Part shown: positions 26,116 to 34,432 of the stretch, one piece after another | Numbering within the stretch: position 1 is the first letter of the stretch | Layout of the letters: each line of letters begins with the position of its first letter | Assembly: GCA_900546845.1 (NCBI GenBank) | Contig: UREK01000012.1 | Coordinates: 1-64,000 of the forward strand | From: an uncultured Eubacteriales bacterium | GTDB lineage: Bacteria; Bacillota; Clostridia; Christensenellales; CAG-138 | DNA length: 64,000 nucleotides | Reading direction: 5' to 3' | Program-made: the position numbers and the translations under genes | The notes under the pieces: generated by a model | Told to the model about the DNA's origin: nothing | What the model saw: only the letters and a program-made list of their open reading frames with translations | Databases searched by the model: none

Positions 26116-26159
26116 GATATAGCATTTTGCGCTGAAAGTCTCCCGTTATTTTAATAACG
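26116..26159 (-). promoter_or_regulatory. Promoter of crt operon with Rex-like palindrome
   Basis: In the 152-base gap between kamE and crt the minus strand has an extended -10, TGCTATATC (TATATC at 26121-26116), without a good -35. About 23 bases upstream CGTTATT-TT-AATAACG (26144-26159) is a perfect 7-bp inverted repeat. It keeps the GTTA...TAAC outer core of Rex operators (TTGTTAANNNNTTAACAA) with two inner changes. Rex control of clostridial butyrate operons is known; here it is inference. Confidence 0.4.
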
Positions 26160-26200
26160 CGCAAGGAGGTTTATTTTTTCACATAGCACGCTGGGCAGGC

Positions 26201-26992
26201 TTACTTGCCCATGCCGCGCTTGACCATTTCCTCCACCGCGAAGGAGGCGACGTCGTCCGCATACTTCTGCGGGCCGAAGCCCGCATCGTAGCCGAGCTCC
26301 TTGGCAAGCTCGTGCGTGATGCGCGCGCCGCCGCAGATGACGATGAAGCGGTCGCGCACGCCCTCGGCCTCCAGCAGCTCGATGAGCTCGGTGAGGTTCT
26401 GGATGTGCACGTCCTTCTGGGTGACGGTCTGGGAAACGAGGAGCACGTCCGCGTTGAGCTCCACCGCCTTCTTGACGAATTCCTCGTTGGGAACCTGCGC
26501 GCCCAGGTTGTAGGCTTCGATCATCTCATAGCGCTCGAGGCCGTAATGGCCCGCGAAGCCCTTGCGGTTCATGATCGCGTCGATGCCCACGGTATGCGCG
26601 TCGGTGCCGGTGGAAGCGCCGACCATCACCACCTTGCGGCCGATGTGCTCGCGGATGTACTCGTTGCACTCCTCCATCTCCATCGTGGTCGTTTCCACGG
26701 CCTGCACATGGATGTCGGTGTAATCCACCGTGTGGGAGCAGGAGCCATACACCACGTAGAAGGTGTACTCCGCGTCGAGGCTCTGGTTGAACGCGACGGA
26801 AGGCTCCATAAGGCCCATCTTCTTGGCGAGGATGCGCGCGGCCTCGGTGCCCTTATCGTCGTTTTTCACCGGCAGCGTGAAGCTCATCTGCACCTTGCCG
26901 TCGTTCATCGTGTCGCCGTAGGGCTTGAGCTTGGTCAGGTCCAGCGTCTTATCAAAATCTGCTTTATGGGTGTTATACAATCCGCTGCTCAT
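26201..26992 (-). CDS. kamE: Lysine 5,6-aminomutase beta subunit (B12- and PLP-binding)
   Basis: A 263-residue subunit binding adenosylcobalamin and PLP. The base-off B12 motif D131-A-H133-T-V-G136 (TGTDAHTVGID) is intact, and K144 in NRKGFAGHYGLE stands at the position that anchors PLP in the characterised Clostridium sticklandii enzyme. The C-terminal GGARITHELAKELGYDAGFG is the Rossmann-like cobalamin domain. With KamD it converts L-beta-lysine to 3,5-diaminohexanoate. Its ATG is joined to the kamD stop (TAAATG). Confidence 0.97.
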   Translation of the reverse strand: MSSGLYNTHKADFDKTLDLTKLKPYGDTMNDGKVQMSFTLPVKNDDKGTEAARILAKKMGLMEPSVAFNQSLDAEYTFYVVYGSCSHTVDYTDIHVQAVETTTMEMEECNEYIREHIGRKVVMVGASTGTDAHTVGIDAIMNRKGFAGHYGLERYEMIEAYNLGAQVPNEEFVKKAVELNADVLLVSQTVTQKDVHIQNLTELIELLEAEGVRDRFIVICGGARITHELAKELGYDAGFGPQKYADDVASFAVEEMVKRGMGK

Positions 26993-28546
26993 TTACTTGT
27001 CCCCCTTCATCAGCTCAATAAACGGGTTGAAGTAGCAGTCGTCCTTCTGCACGACGCCCGCAAGGCCCTTGCCGCCGTCGCGGGAGCGCTTGATGTCCGC
27101 GAACGTGCCGCGCTCAAGCGTGCCGAAAAGGCCGATGTCTTCCATCTCGCCCAAGAGATTCGTCGCCTTGGTGAGCACCTCGTTGGCGCGCGTCTGCATG
27201 ATGCCGCCATCCTTGAACACGAGCTCGTTGCCGAGATCCTGCATGGTGCGGAAGATGTACTGCGCATTTTCGATAGAAAGCGCGCGGTCGCTCATGAACG
27301 GGGTGTGGATCGCCTCGGTGAGCATGCCCAGGAGGTGCAGCTTCTGGCCGGTGAGGATCGTCACCATGTTGAAGAGCGCGTCCTGCACATGGCCGCGGAA
27401 GATGTTGCCGGTCATGAACTTCGTAGGCGGCATGTACTTGAGCGGCGCGTTGGGGAAGATCTCGCGCGCCATCTGCGCCTGGGCGAGTTCATAGAGGAAG
27501 CCGTTCTCCACGTCCGGGGAGATCTCGAACGCGTGGCCAAGACCCATCTGCTCCTCGGGCATGCCCGCGCAGACTGCGAACTGTTCGTTGAGGAACTGGG
27601 AAGCAAGCACTGTATGCGCCTCTTCCACGGCGTCTGCTGTGGTGAGGTAGTTGTCCTCGCCGGTGTTGATGATGACGCCTGCGAAGGAATTGATCACGCG
27701 GGAGAAGTATTGGTCGATGATCGTGCGCTGGGGGTTGATGTCGCGGAAAAGGATGCCGTAGAGCGCGTCGTTGAGCATCACGTCCAGGCGCTCCAAAGCG
27801 CCCATCGCCGCGATTTCCGGCATGCACAGGCCGGAGCAGTAGTTGCACAGGCGGATGTAGCGCTTTTCTTCCTTGCCGACCTCGTCGAGCGCCGCGCGCA
27901 TCAGGCGGAAGTTCTCCTGGGTGGCGTAGGTGCCGCCGAAGCCTTCCGTCGTCGCGCCATAGGGCACGTAGTCGAGGAGGGATTGTCCCGTCGTGCGGAT
28001 GACGGCGATGATGTCCGCGCCCTGCTTGGCCGCGGCCTTCGCCTGCACGATGTCCTCATAGATGTTGCCCGTCGCTACGATGACGTAAAGATACGGGCCT
28101 TCCTTGTCGCCGAATTCGCGGAGGAATTCGTTGCGCTCAGCTACGTTCGCACGGATGCGCGCGACGGTGGCTTCCGCTACGGGCATGATCGCCGCGCGGA
28201 TCTCCGCGGCGCTGTGCGCGGGGAGCTTGGTCAGGTCGAGTTCGCCCTTGTCGATCGCCTCGGCGATGGCCTGCGGGTCCTTGCCGGTTTCCGCCATAGC
28301 GTTGCCGATATAATAGGCCGCGCCGCCGGCGAGCACGCCGCGGTCAAACAGATGATCCACCACCACGTTGGGCAGCGGGACGTCCATCTCGTTCACATTG
28401 TCGATGCCGAGCAGGCGGCAAACCGCGCGCTCGACGGTGACGGTCGTATGCACGTCGATAAAGCTCTGCGTGTCGGCCGCGATATGCGCCGCACTTGCCC
28501 GCGCTTTGTCGACAAGCTCCCGGTTCAGGTTCAGTTTGCTCTGCAT
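26993..28546 (-). CDS. kamD: Lysine 5,6-aminomutase alpha subunit
   Basis: A 517-residue TIM-barrel subunit. It starts MQSKLNLNRELVDKARASAAHIAADTQSFIDVHTTVTVERAVCRLLGID and contains GQSLLDYVPYGATTEGFGGTYATQENFRLMR near 190-220 and LCNYCSGLCMPEIAAMGALERLD near 240, as in KamD of lysine fermenters. The ATG at 28546 is chosen; the upstream frame extension lies in the kamA-kamD gap. The gene is coupled to kamE. Confidence 0.96.
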   Translation of the reverse strand: MQSKLNLNRELVDKARASAAHIAADTQSFIDVHTTVTVERAVCRLLGIDNVNEMDVPLPNVVVDHLFDRGVLAGGAAYYIGNAMAETGKDPQAIAEAIDKGELDLTKLPAHSAAEIRAAIMPVAEATVARIRANVAERNEFLREFGDKEGPYLYVIVATGNIYEDIVQAKAAAKQGADIIAVIRTTGQSLLDYVPYGATTEGFGGTYATQENFRLMRAALDEVGKEEKRYIRLCNYCSGLCMPEIAAMGALERLDVMLNDALYGILFRDINPQRTIIDQYFSRVINSFAGVIINTGEDNYLTTADAVEEAHTVLASQFLNEQFAVCAGMPEEQMGLGHAFEISPDVENGFLYELAQAQMAREIFPNAPLKYMPPTKFMTGNIFRGHVQDALFNMVTILTGQKLHLLGMLTEAIHTPFMSDRALSIENAQYIFRTMQDLGNELVFKDGGIMQTRANEVLTKATNLLGEMEDIGLFGTLERGTFADIKRSRDGGKGLAGVVQKDDCYFNPFIELMKGDK

Positions 28547-28702
28547 GTTAATCACCTTTCTTCGGAAATTGTGGCTGCCGGCAAAGGCCGGCAAAGGCAC
28601 AAAAACGCGCGTGAAAAATCGCTTTTTCGCGCTGCCGTTCCCCTGATGAAAGCGGCGCAGCGGGGATGCTGCCCGCACCCCCGCGCCGTGCCGCCGGAAC
28701 TT

Positions 28703-29974
28703 TTACTTCTGCTTCTGCCTGTCGGCATAGCGATCCTTGCGCAGCAGCTTCGTCGGCTCGAGGTACTTCTGCTCGATGCCATGGGCGATGCCGGCAACGC
28801 CGGTGATCTCGGCCGCCTTGCGCTTGCCTTCGCAGACCTCGCAGTGGCACTCGTTCGCATAGTGCTCAGGCTCGGTGTAAGTGGTGATAACGCCCTCGAA
28901 GTTGCGCAGGATCACCTTGCGCGGCGTCTGGCTGATGACGTACTGCGGCATGACCGGGGTCTTGCCGCCGCCGCCCGGCGCGTCGACCACGAAGGTCGGG
29001 ATGCAGAAGCCGCTGGTGTGGCCGCGCAGTGCCTCCATGATTTCGATGCCCTTGGAGACCGGCGTGCGGAAGTGGGAAAGGCCGAGGGACGGGTCGCAAG
29101 CATAGATGTAATACGGGCGGACGCGGATGCGCACAAGCTCGTTGACGAGCTTCTTCATCACGTATACGCAGTCGTTGACGCCGGCAAGGAGCACGCTCTG
29201 GTTGCCGAGCGGCACGCCCGCGTCAGCCAGCATCGCGGTCGCGCGCGCGGCTTCCTCGGTGATCTCGTTGGGATGGTTGAAATGGGTGTTCAGCCACACG
29301 GGATGGTGCTTCTTCAGGATCGCGCACAGCTCCGGCGTGATGCGCTGCGGCATGACGACCGGCGTGCGGGAACCGAGGCGGACGATCTCCACATGGGGGA
29401 TCTTGCGCAGCTCAGTCATGATGTAATCGAGCATCTCGTCGCTCTGCATCAAGCAGTCGCCGCCGGAAAGCAGCACGTCGCGCACCTCGGGATGGTTGCG
29501 CACATAGTCGATGCAGGTGTCGATCTGGTTCTTGGGGACGGCGCAGTCATGCTGGCCGGCAAAACGCCTGCGGGTGCAGTGGCGGCAGTACATGGAGCAC
29601 TGGTCGGTGATGAGCAGCAGCACGCGGTCCGGATAACGGTGCGTAAGGCCTGGGCAGGGGGAGTCGATGTCCTCATGCAGCGGGTCAGCGTCTTCATAGG
29701 GCGCAAAATGCAGCTCGGCATCCGTCGGGATCGCCTGCTTACGGATCGGGTCATGGGGATCGTCGAGGTCGATCAGGGAAAGATAGTACGGCGTGATGGC
29801 CATGCGCAGCTTACCAAGCGTCGCTTTCACGCCCTCTTCCTCCTCGGGAGTCAGGGGCATATGCTTTTTGAGGTCTTCCAGCGTTTCGATGCGGTTTTCG
29901 ACTTGCCAATGCCAGTCGTTCCACTGGGCATCGGGCACGTCCTTAAACATGCCGTTGGCTCTGCTCTGTCTCAT
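28703..29974 (-). CDS. kamA: L-lysine 2,3-aminomutase
   Basis: A 423-residue PLP-dependent radical SAM enzyme converting L-lysine to L-beta-lysine. The cluster cysteines are C126, C130 and C133 (DQCSMYCRHC). The lysine-binding aspartates D294 (YACDPSLGL) and D331 and the PLP lysine K338 (VVDAPGGGGK) are present, each one position beyond the numbering of the characterised Clostridium subterminale enzyme. The C-terminal ECHCEVCEGK cysteines match the zinc site of that enzyme. GGAGATCC precedes the ATG. First committed enzyme of the pathway. Confidence 0.97.
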   Translation of the reverse strand: MRQSRANGMFKDVPDAQWNDWHWQVENRIETLEDLKKHMPLTPEEEEGVKATLGKLRMAITPYYLSLIDLDDPHDPIRKQAIPTDAELHFAPYEDADPLHEDIDSPCPGLTHRYPDRVLLLITDQCSMYCRHCTRRRFAGQHDCAVPKNQIDTCIDYVRNHPEVRDVLLSGGDCLMQSDEMLDYIMTELRKIPHVEIVRLGSRTPVVMPQRITPELCAILKKHHPVWLNTHFNHPNEITEEAARATAMLADAGVPLGNQSVLLAGVNDCVYVMKKLVNELVRIRVRPYYIYACDPSLGLSHFRTPVSKGIEIMEALRGHTSGFCIPTFVVDAPGGGGKTPVMPQYVISQTPRKVILRNFEGVITTYTEPEHYANECHCEVCEGKRKAAEITGVAGIAHGIEQKYLEPTKLLRKDRYADRQKQK

Positions 29975-30027
29975 AATTTTAGGATCTCCTTTTTATCAGC
30001 AAAATTTGGAATTGCGCTTCTGATGTG

Positions 30028-30061
30028 CCGAAACCTGCGGGAGCGATCCCGCAGGCTTCGG
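30028..30061 (-). other. Intercistronic hairpin between kdd and kamA
   Basis: CCGAAACCTGCGGGA and TCCCGCAGGCTTCGG pair over 14 bp with one internal mismatch and a GCGA loop. There is no T-run, so it is more likely an mRNA-stability or processing element than a terminator. Confidence 0.55.
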
Positions 30062-30089
30062 CGCCCGTTCGGGCTTTACAAGGGGAAAC

Positions 30090-31130
30090 TTAGCAATACT
30101 TCTCGTCGAACAGCTTGCGCAGTTTCGGGTTCTCGCGCAGCACGTTCAGGGTGATCTCGGCATGGTTCTTGGTGTAGCCGTTGCCGACGATCATGGTGAC
30201 GTCCTTGCCAACACCTTCGGCGCCCAGAGCAGCCTTGGTGAAGCTCGTCGCCATGGAGAAGAAGTAGACGATACCATCGTCACGCACGGGCAGGATGGCG
30301 CTCATCTCGCAGTTCTCAATGTTCACGCAGCAGATGGAAATGTCGTATTCCTTGCCGTCGTTGGCCGCAAGCGCAGCGTCGAGGACGGCCACGGGCTCAG
30401 TCGCGGAAGCGACGATGACCTTGTTGTAAACGCCGAGCTCCATCAGCGCGTCAACCTGCTTCGGGTTGCGCACGACGCCAACCACGTTGCCCTTCGGGCC
30501 GACCTTCTTCATGGCCTCATAGCCGCAGAGCACGCCGGATTTGCCGTTCGCGCCGAGGATGAGGACGCTGTCGCCTTCCTTGGGGAGCTTCCTGGCCTGG
30601 GCGGGTGCGCCGGCCACGTCGAGGGCCGCGAGGGCGAGCGGTTCGCTCATGTCGTCGGGCAGCTTCGCATAGATAGCGCTCTCAAACAGGATCGCCTTGC
30701 CTTCGATGTCAACGCGGTCGATTTCCTTGTGGATGGCCTTGATCTTGTCGATGCGCAGCGGGGTCATGGACAGGGACACGAGGGAAGCGATCTTGTCGCC
30801 GACCTTCAGGTCGCGGTCCTTGAGGTCTTCGCCGATGTGGGCGACGCGGCCGATGAACATGCCGCCGGAACCGGTCACGGGGTTCTGCTGCTTGCCGCGC
30901 TCCGCCACGATGCCAAGGATCATTTCGCCGATCTTCTTCTCGTCGCCGCCGCAGGCCTCTTCGATCTGGGTGAAGGACGCGGAGTCGATGTTAAGGGAGA
31001 TGACGTCGCAGACGATCTCGTTGGAATAGACCTTGGACATATCGTTGTCGATCTTGTAAGCCGCCTGGGTCAGCACGCCCTTGGGTTCGATGACGCGATG
31101 GATGCCGTACTTGTTGCCTTTCAGTTCCAT
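30090..31130 (-). CDS. kdd: L-erythro-3,5-diaminohexanoate dehydrogenase
   Basis: A 346-residue NAD(P)-dependent deaminating dehydrogenase that makes 3-keto-5-aminohexanoate. It begins MELKGNKYGIHRVIEPKGVLTQAAYKIDNDM, and the nucleotide-binding part reads DSVLILGANGKSGVLCGYEAMKKVGPKGNVVGVVRN near residues 185-220. Length and start match Kdd of Fusobacterium and clostridial lysine fermenters. Position between kce and kamA in the operon supports the call. AGGAGGAACC precedes the ATG. Confidence 0.95.
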   Translation of the reverse strand: MELKGNKYGIHRVIEPKGVLTQAAYKIDNDMSKVYSNEIVCDVISLNIDSASFTQIEEACGGDEKKIGEMILGIVAERGKQQNPVTGSGGMFIGRVAHIGEDLKDRDLKVGDKIASLVSLSMTPLRIDKIKAIHKEIDRVDIEGKAILFESAIYAKLPDDMSEPLALAALDVAGAPAQARKLPKEGDSVLILGANGKSGVLCGYEAMKKVGPKGNVVGVVRNPKQVDALMELGVYNKVIVASATEPVAVLDAALAANDGKEYDISICCVNIENCEMSAILPVRDDGIVYFFSMATSFTKAALGAEGVGKDVTMIVGNGYTKNHAEITLNVLRENPKLRKLFDEKYC

Positions 31131-31208
31131 TGTTCTGGTTCCTCCTGTTTTGTTTTAATTTTTAAAAATGGTAGTTGCGTTACGCGAATCGCTTCGCGGG
31201 GTTCCTGT

Positions 31209-32033
31209 TCAGCGGGCCTTCAGGCTCAGGATCTCGCGGGCTTCCGCCGGGGATGCGATCTCGCGGCCCAGCTCGCGGGAGAGGCGGACGACCTTTTCCA
31301 CCAGCTCGCCGTTGCTGCGCGCAAGCACGCCGCGGGAGACGTAAAGGTTATCCTCAAAGCCGACGCGCACGTTGCCGCCCATCACGATCGTGGGCGCGGC
31401 GAGCGTGAAGGCGCTGCGGCCGATGCCGGTGGCCGTCCAGGTGGAGCCGGCGGGGATGGCATCCACGAGCCAGCAGAGGTTCTTCACCGTGGCCGGGGTG
31501 CAGCCGGGCACGCCCAGCACGAAGTTGAACTGCATCGGGTCGCCGGGAACCTGGCCCTTCTTCGCCATCTTGAGGACGGTGTCGAGGTGGCCCATCTCAA
31601 AGCACTCGTATTCCGGCTTGATGCCGTTTTCGATCATGCGCTTGCCGAACGCGCGCATGGTGGGCATGGTGTTTTCAAACACGTCGTCGCCAAAGTTGCA
31701 GGTGCCGCAGTCGAGCGTCGCCATCTCGGGGAACAGCTCGGTGGGCTGGAGGCGCTCCTCCGCAGTCATGCCGACCGCGCCGCCCGTGGAGGGGATGAGG
31801 ATCACATCCGGGATAACGGCCTTGATCGCATCCATGCAGACGCGGAAACGCTCGCGGCTCTGCGTCGGGGTGCCGTCGTCCTCGCGGACGTGTACATGGA
31901 CGACCGCCGCGCCCGCATCATAAGCGGACTTGGCCTCGCGGACGATCTCCTCAACGGTGTAGGGGACGCTTGGGTTCTGCTCCTTGGTGACTTCCGCGCC
32001 GCAGATGGCCGCCGTGATGATAAGCTTATCCAT
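31209..32033 (-). CDS. kce: 3-keto-5-aminohexanoate cleavage enzyme
   Basis: A 274-residue BKACE-family TIM-barrel enzyme. It condenses the keto acid with acetyl-CoA and cleaves it to 3-aminobutyryl-CoA and acetoacetate. Family segments: LIITAAICGAEVTKEQNPSVPYTVEEIVREAKSAYDAGAAVVHVHVREDDG (with the metal-binding HVH), LIPSTGGAVGMTAEERLQP, and GGNVRVGFEDNLYVSRGVLARSNGELVEKV near 220-250. Genomic position between kal and kdd fixes the specific reaction. Confidence 0.95.
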   Translation of the reverse strand: MDKLIITAAICGAEVTKEQNPSVPYTVEEIVREAKSAYDAGAAVVHVHVREDDGTPTQSRERFRVCMDAIKAVIPDVILIPSTGGAVGMTAEERLQPTELFPEMATLDCGTCNFGDDVFENTMPTMRAFGKRMIENGIKPEYECFEMGHLDTVLKMAKKGQVPGDPMQFNFVLGVPGCTPATVKNLCWLVDAIPAGSTWTATGIGRSAFTLAAPTIVMGGNVRVGFEDNLYVSRGVLARSNGELVEKVVRLSRELGREIASPAEAREILSLKAR

Positions 32034-32062
32034 ATTGCCGCTCCTTTCTTAAAAACCGCTTC

Positions 32063-32461
32063 TTATTTCTCGTGGGGGATGCGCTGGCTGTTCTTGGGGG
32101 TCACGCAGGTGCCGTGCGCACGGCAGACGACGATGGGCTCCGCAAGGAAGTCGGCTGCAGAGGGGCTGATGTCCGGGCGGGCGACGACGACCTTGCGCGC
32201 TTCGAACTTCATCGCGCGGGACGTGTTGCCGATGCGCTCGATCTCGCCGTAAACCTCGATGTAATCGCCGGCATAGACGGGCGCGAGGAACTCGATGTTG
32301 TCATACGCGCAGAACAGGCCTTCGTCGCCGTCGCACTTGATGAGAAGCTCGGTCGCCACATCGCCGAACAGATGCACCATATGCGCGCCGTCGACCAGGT
32401 TTCCGCCGTAATGCGCATCCTTTGCGCTCATCCTAAGCCGGATCGTAGAAGTAATCGCCAT
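32063..32461 (-). CDS. kal: 3-aminobutyryl-CoA ammonia-lyase
   Basis: A 132-residue hot-dog-fold enzyme removing ammonia from L-3-aminobutyryl-CoA to give crotonyl-CoA. It begins MAITSTIRLRMSAKDAHYGGNLVDGAHMVHLFGDVATEL, the usual Kal start, with EFLAPVYAGDYIEVYGEIERIGNTSR following. It is the first gene after the riboswitch leader. Its product, crotonyl-CoA, is the substrate of Bcd encoded in the next operon. Confidence 0.94.
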   Translation of the reverse strand: MAITSTIRLRMSAKDAHYGGNLVDGAHMVHLFGDVATELLIKCDGDEGLFCAYDNIEFLAPVYAGDYIEVYGEIERIGNTSRAMKFEARKVVVARPDISPSAADFLAEPIVVCRAHGTCVTPKNSQRIPHEK

Positions 32462-32550
32462 AGTAGTAGCCTCCTGTGTATTAATGTATTTTCAAGGTCA
32501 AAACCAAGGGTTACAATCGTTTTGCTTTATCTTTTCAGCCTTCTGAGGTA

Positions 32551-32628
32551 GCTGTACGGGATCGGCACGGAGGGGAGATGCGCATGGTGCGCGGCCGGCA
32601 GCGTACAGCCTTGGCAATAGCGCACCAT
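32551..32628 (-). other. Second structured element in the kal leader
   Basis: Between the riboswitch terminator and kal, ATGGTGCGC (32584-32592) and GCGCACCAT (32620-32628) form a perfect 9-bp stem. Within its loop GTACAGC (32603-32609) can instead pair with GCTGTAC (32551-32557), giving a mutually exclusive fold. It may be a further control of kal translation or just a spacer structure. Confidence 0.4.
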
Positions 32629-32640
32629 CGAGTTGGGAAA

Positions 32641-32684
32641 AACAAAAGCGCTACCGACATGGCAAAAGCACGTCGATAGCGCTT
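32641..32684 (-). terminator. Riboswitch expression-platform terminator
   Basis: AAGCGCTATCGAC (32684-32672, minus strand) and GTCGGTAGCGCTT (32658-32646) form a 13-bp stem with one G-U pair and a 13-base loop, followed by TTGTTTTT. It starts 13 bases after the 3' strand of aptamer helix P1. Confidence 0.92.
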
Positions 32685-32696
32685 CATCCTTCTCAG

Positions 32697-32842
32697 ATGA
32701 CAGTCATGCCGCACTCAGCGGCATGCCCAAGCAAAGCGCGCGGGCCGCTACCTCGCTTTCGGCAGGGGGCACATTCACTTGCGGCATCGGGCTCCCGGCC
32801 CTTGCCATCCGCACGCTACCTTACTCCCTGCGCCTCTATCAC
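32697..32842 (-). ncRNA. Lysine riboswitch (L-box) upstream of the lysine degradation operon
   Basis: On the minus strand the conserved L-box elements appear in order: GTGATAGAGGCGCA (from 32842), AGTA (32825-32822), TGCCGAAAGCGAGG (around 32764-32751), TTGGGCATGCC with a GCCGC-TGAGT-GCGGC hairpin, and closing GACTGTCAT. P1 is formed by GTGATAG (32842-32836) with CTGTCAT (32703-32697), seven pairs including two G-U. A transcription terminator follows directly. The aptamer would sense free lysine and set read-through into kal-kce-kdd-kamADE. Confidence 0.87.
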
Positions 32843-32865
32843 TTCGGTATTCAATTCACATATAT

Positions 32866-32894
32866 ATTATAAAAAGCGCACCGCCGAAAGTCAA
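32866..32894 (-). promoter_or_regulatory. Strong sigma-A promoter of the kal operon
   Basis: Minus-strand TTGACT (32894-32889), exactly 17 bases, TATAAT (32871-32866). Transcription would begin near 32859, about 17 bases before the aptamer. It lies between kamC and the riboswitch, so the six pathway genes are uncoupled from kamBC. Confidence 0.88.
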
Positions 32895-32950
32895 TGAGAT
32901 TTTGGCGTTTCCGGCAAACTTTTGCGGATTCTTCACATTTCGGCCGCGGC

Positions 32951-34432
32951 TTAATAAAGCGTCTCGATGTCGCAGAGGATCTCATCCGTCAGCGAGAGCA
33001 GGCGGCAGATATTGAGCGCGTCCCGCGGGCAGCCCTGCTCGCGCGTGACGCGGTAAAGGCCGTAGTTCATGTGCGCGGCGATCACGTCCGCGCCCTGCTC
33101 AGGTGAAGCAAGGGCGATCTCCCCCTTGACCCGGTCGGTATCCATATCCCGGAGGCCTACCACCTCGTAATGCAGGGAAGCCTCCTGCGCCACACCGTCA
33201 TAATGCGTGGTGAGCACGCTCACGGCCCCCTGCCGGTTCAGATAGCGCGTCACAGCGCGCACGATCATCGCGCCCTCCTCCGGGTTGGTGCCGCGGGCGA
33301 ATTCGTCGAGCAGGATCATGTGCAGCCCCTCTGGCTTCTCCCCGCCGCTCCCAAGGCCGCAGTCTGCAAGCACCTCGTTGAAGCGCACGATCTCCGCGCC
33401 GAAGCTCGAAAGCCCCCGGTCCACATTCTCCAGGTCCTCGGAGACGACATGTACCCCGTCGAACAGCGGCAGGCGCGCCCGCTTCGCAAACGGCAGGATG
33501 CCCGCCGAAAGCGCGAACGCGTTGAGCGCGATGGTCTTAAGCGCCACGCTTTTGCCGCCCATATTCGCCCCGGTGATGACCGTCGCCCCTTTCCCGGCCG
33601 CGATGGACACGGGCGTGAACACACGCTTGCGCTCCGCGAGCGCGTCCGCGATGCGCGGGTTCACCATGTCCTCCATCTCCAGCGCGCCGTCCGTCAGCTC
33701 CGGCATCACGCCGCCATAGCGCCGCGCAAGGCGCGCGCGGGCCAGCGTGAAATCAAACGCGCCAATCGCGTCCATGCAGGCGAGGATGCCCGGCAAAAAC
33801 GGCTTAAGCCCTTCGGAAAGCGCCGCGCGCACGGCGCGCTCCTCCTCGTCCTCCGCCGCGGCAAGGCGCGCGCGCGTCGCCATGAGCGGGGCGCGCTCCG
33901 CCTCGGTCTTTGCCCGGCGCAGTTCCTCCTCCACCAGGCGTTTTTCCCTGCGCGCGGCGCGCAGCGCCTGCGAATAGGCGTCCGGGATGAAGAAGGTTGC
34001 CGCATGCTGGCCGTCGAGGTCGAGCAGCGCAAGCGCCTCGGACTGGGCGCGGATCTCGACGCCGGTCAGCCGCGCTTCTTCATTGATCCGCGCGAATACG
34101 GGGGCGATCAGCTCGCTCTGGAGCAGGAAGCGCTTGAGTTCAAACAGCTCCACCTCGTTAAGAGGCCCTTCCGCACAGCGCTCCACGGAGCGCCGGATGT
34201 CCTTGAGCTGCATCATCAGCCGCTCGATGCGGCCATATTCCGCCGCGCAGGGCTCGAGCGTATCCATTACGGCGCAGACATTGCGCAGATCCGCAAGCAG
34301 CACCTCCGCCTCATCGGAAGCGTAAAAGCGCAGCCTGCGCACGCGCGCGTCGCCATAGGGCGAATCGCACCGCAGCGCGTCCACCACGTAACGGAAGCCG
34401 ATGTTTTCCTGTTGCGCAAAGTTCAGGCTCAT
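32951..34432 (-). CDS. kamC: KamC, MutS-related ATPase, probable aminomutase reactivase subunit
   Basis: A 493-residue protein with a MutS core and clamp but no DNA-mismatch domain. The ATPase shows Walker A GANMGGKS (288-295), Walker B LHMILLDEFARGTNPEEG near 373-390 and VLTTHYDG near 408. A coiled coil spans about 155-200 (REKRLVEEELRRAKTEAERAP). The overlap ATGA with kamB and the place beside lysine 5,6-aminomutase genes match KamC, thought with KamB to reactivate the B12 enzyme. A general MutS-like role is the alternative. Confidence 0.85.
   Translation of the reverse strand: MSLNFAQQENIGFRYVVDALRCDSPYGDARVRRLRFYASDEAEVLLADLRNVCAVMDTLEPCAAEYGRIERLMMQLKDIRRSVERCAEGPLNEVELFELKRFLLQSELIAPVFARINEEARLTGVEIRAQSEALALLDLDGQHAATFFIPDAYSQALRAARREKRLVEEELRRAKTEAERAPLMATRARLAAAEDEEERAVRAALSEGLKPFLPGILACMDAIGAFDFTLARARLARRYGGVMPELTDGALEMEDMVNPRIADALAERKRVFTPVSIAAGKGATVITGANMGGKSVALKTIALNAFALSAGILPFAKRARLPLFDGVHVVSEDLENVDRGLSSFGAEIVRFNEVLADCGLGSGGEKPEGLHMILLDEFARGTNPEEGAMIVRAVTRYLNRQGAVSVLTTHYDGVAQEASLHYEVVGLRDMDTDRVKGEIALASPEQGADVIAAHMNYGLYRVTREQGCPRDALNICRLLSLTDEILCDIETLY

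Noticed and set aside
26312..30154. 1280-codon open frame on the plus strand
   Set aside because: It is antisense to kamE, kamD and kamA. High GC third positions leave the opposite strand open; it lacks a ribosome-binding site and the product has no family features.
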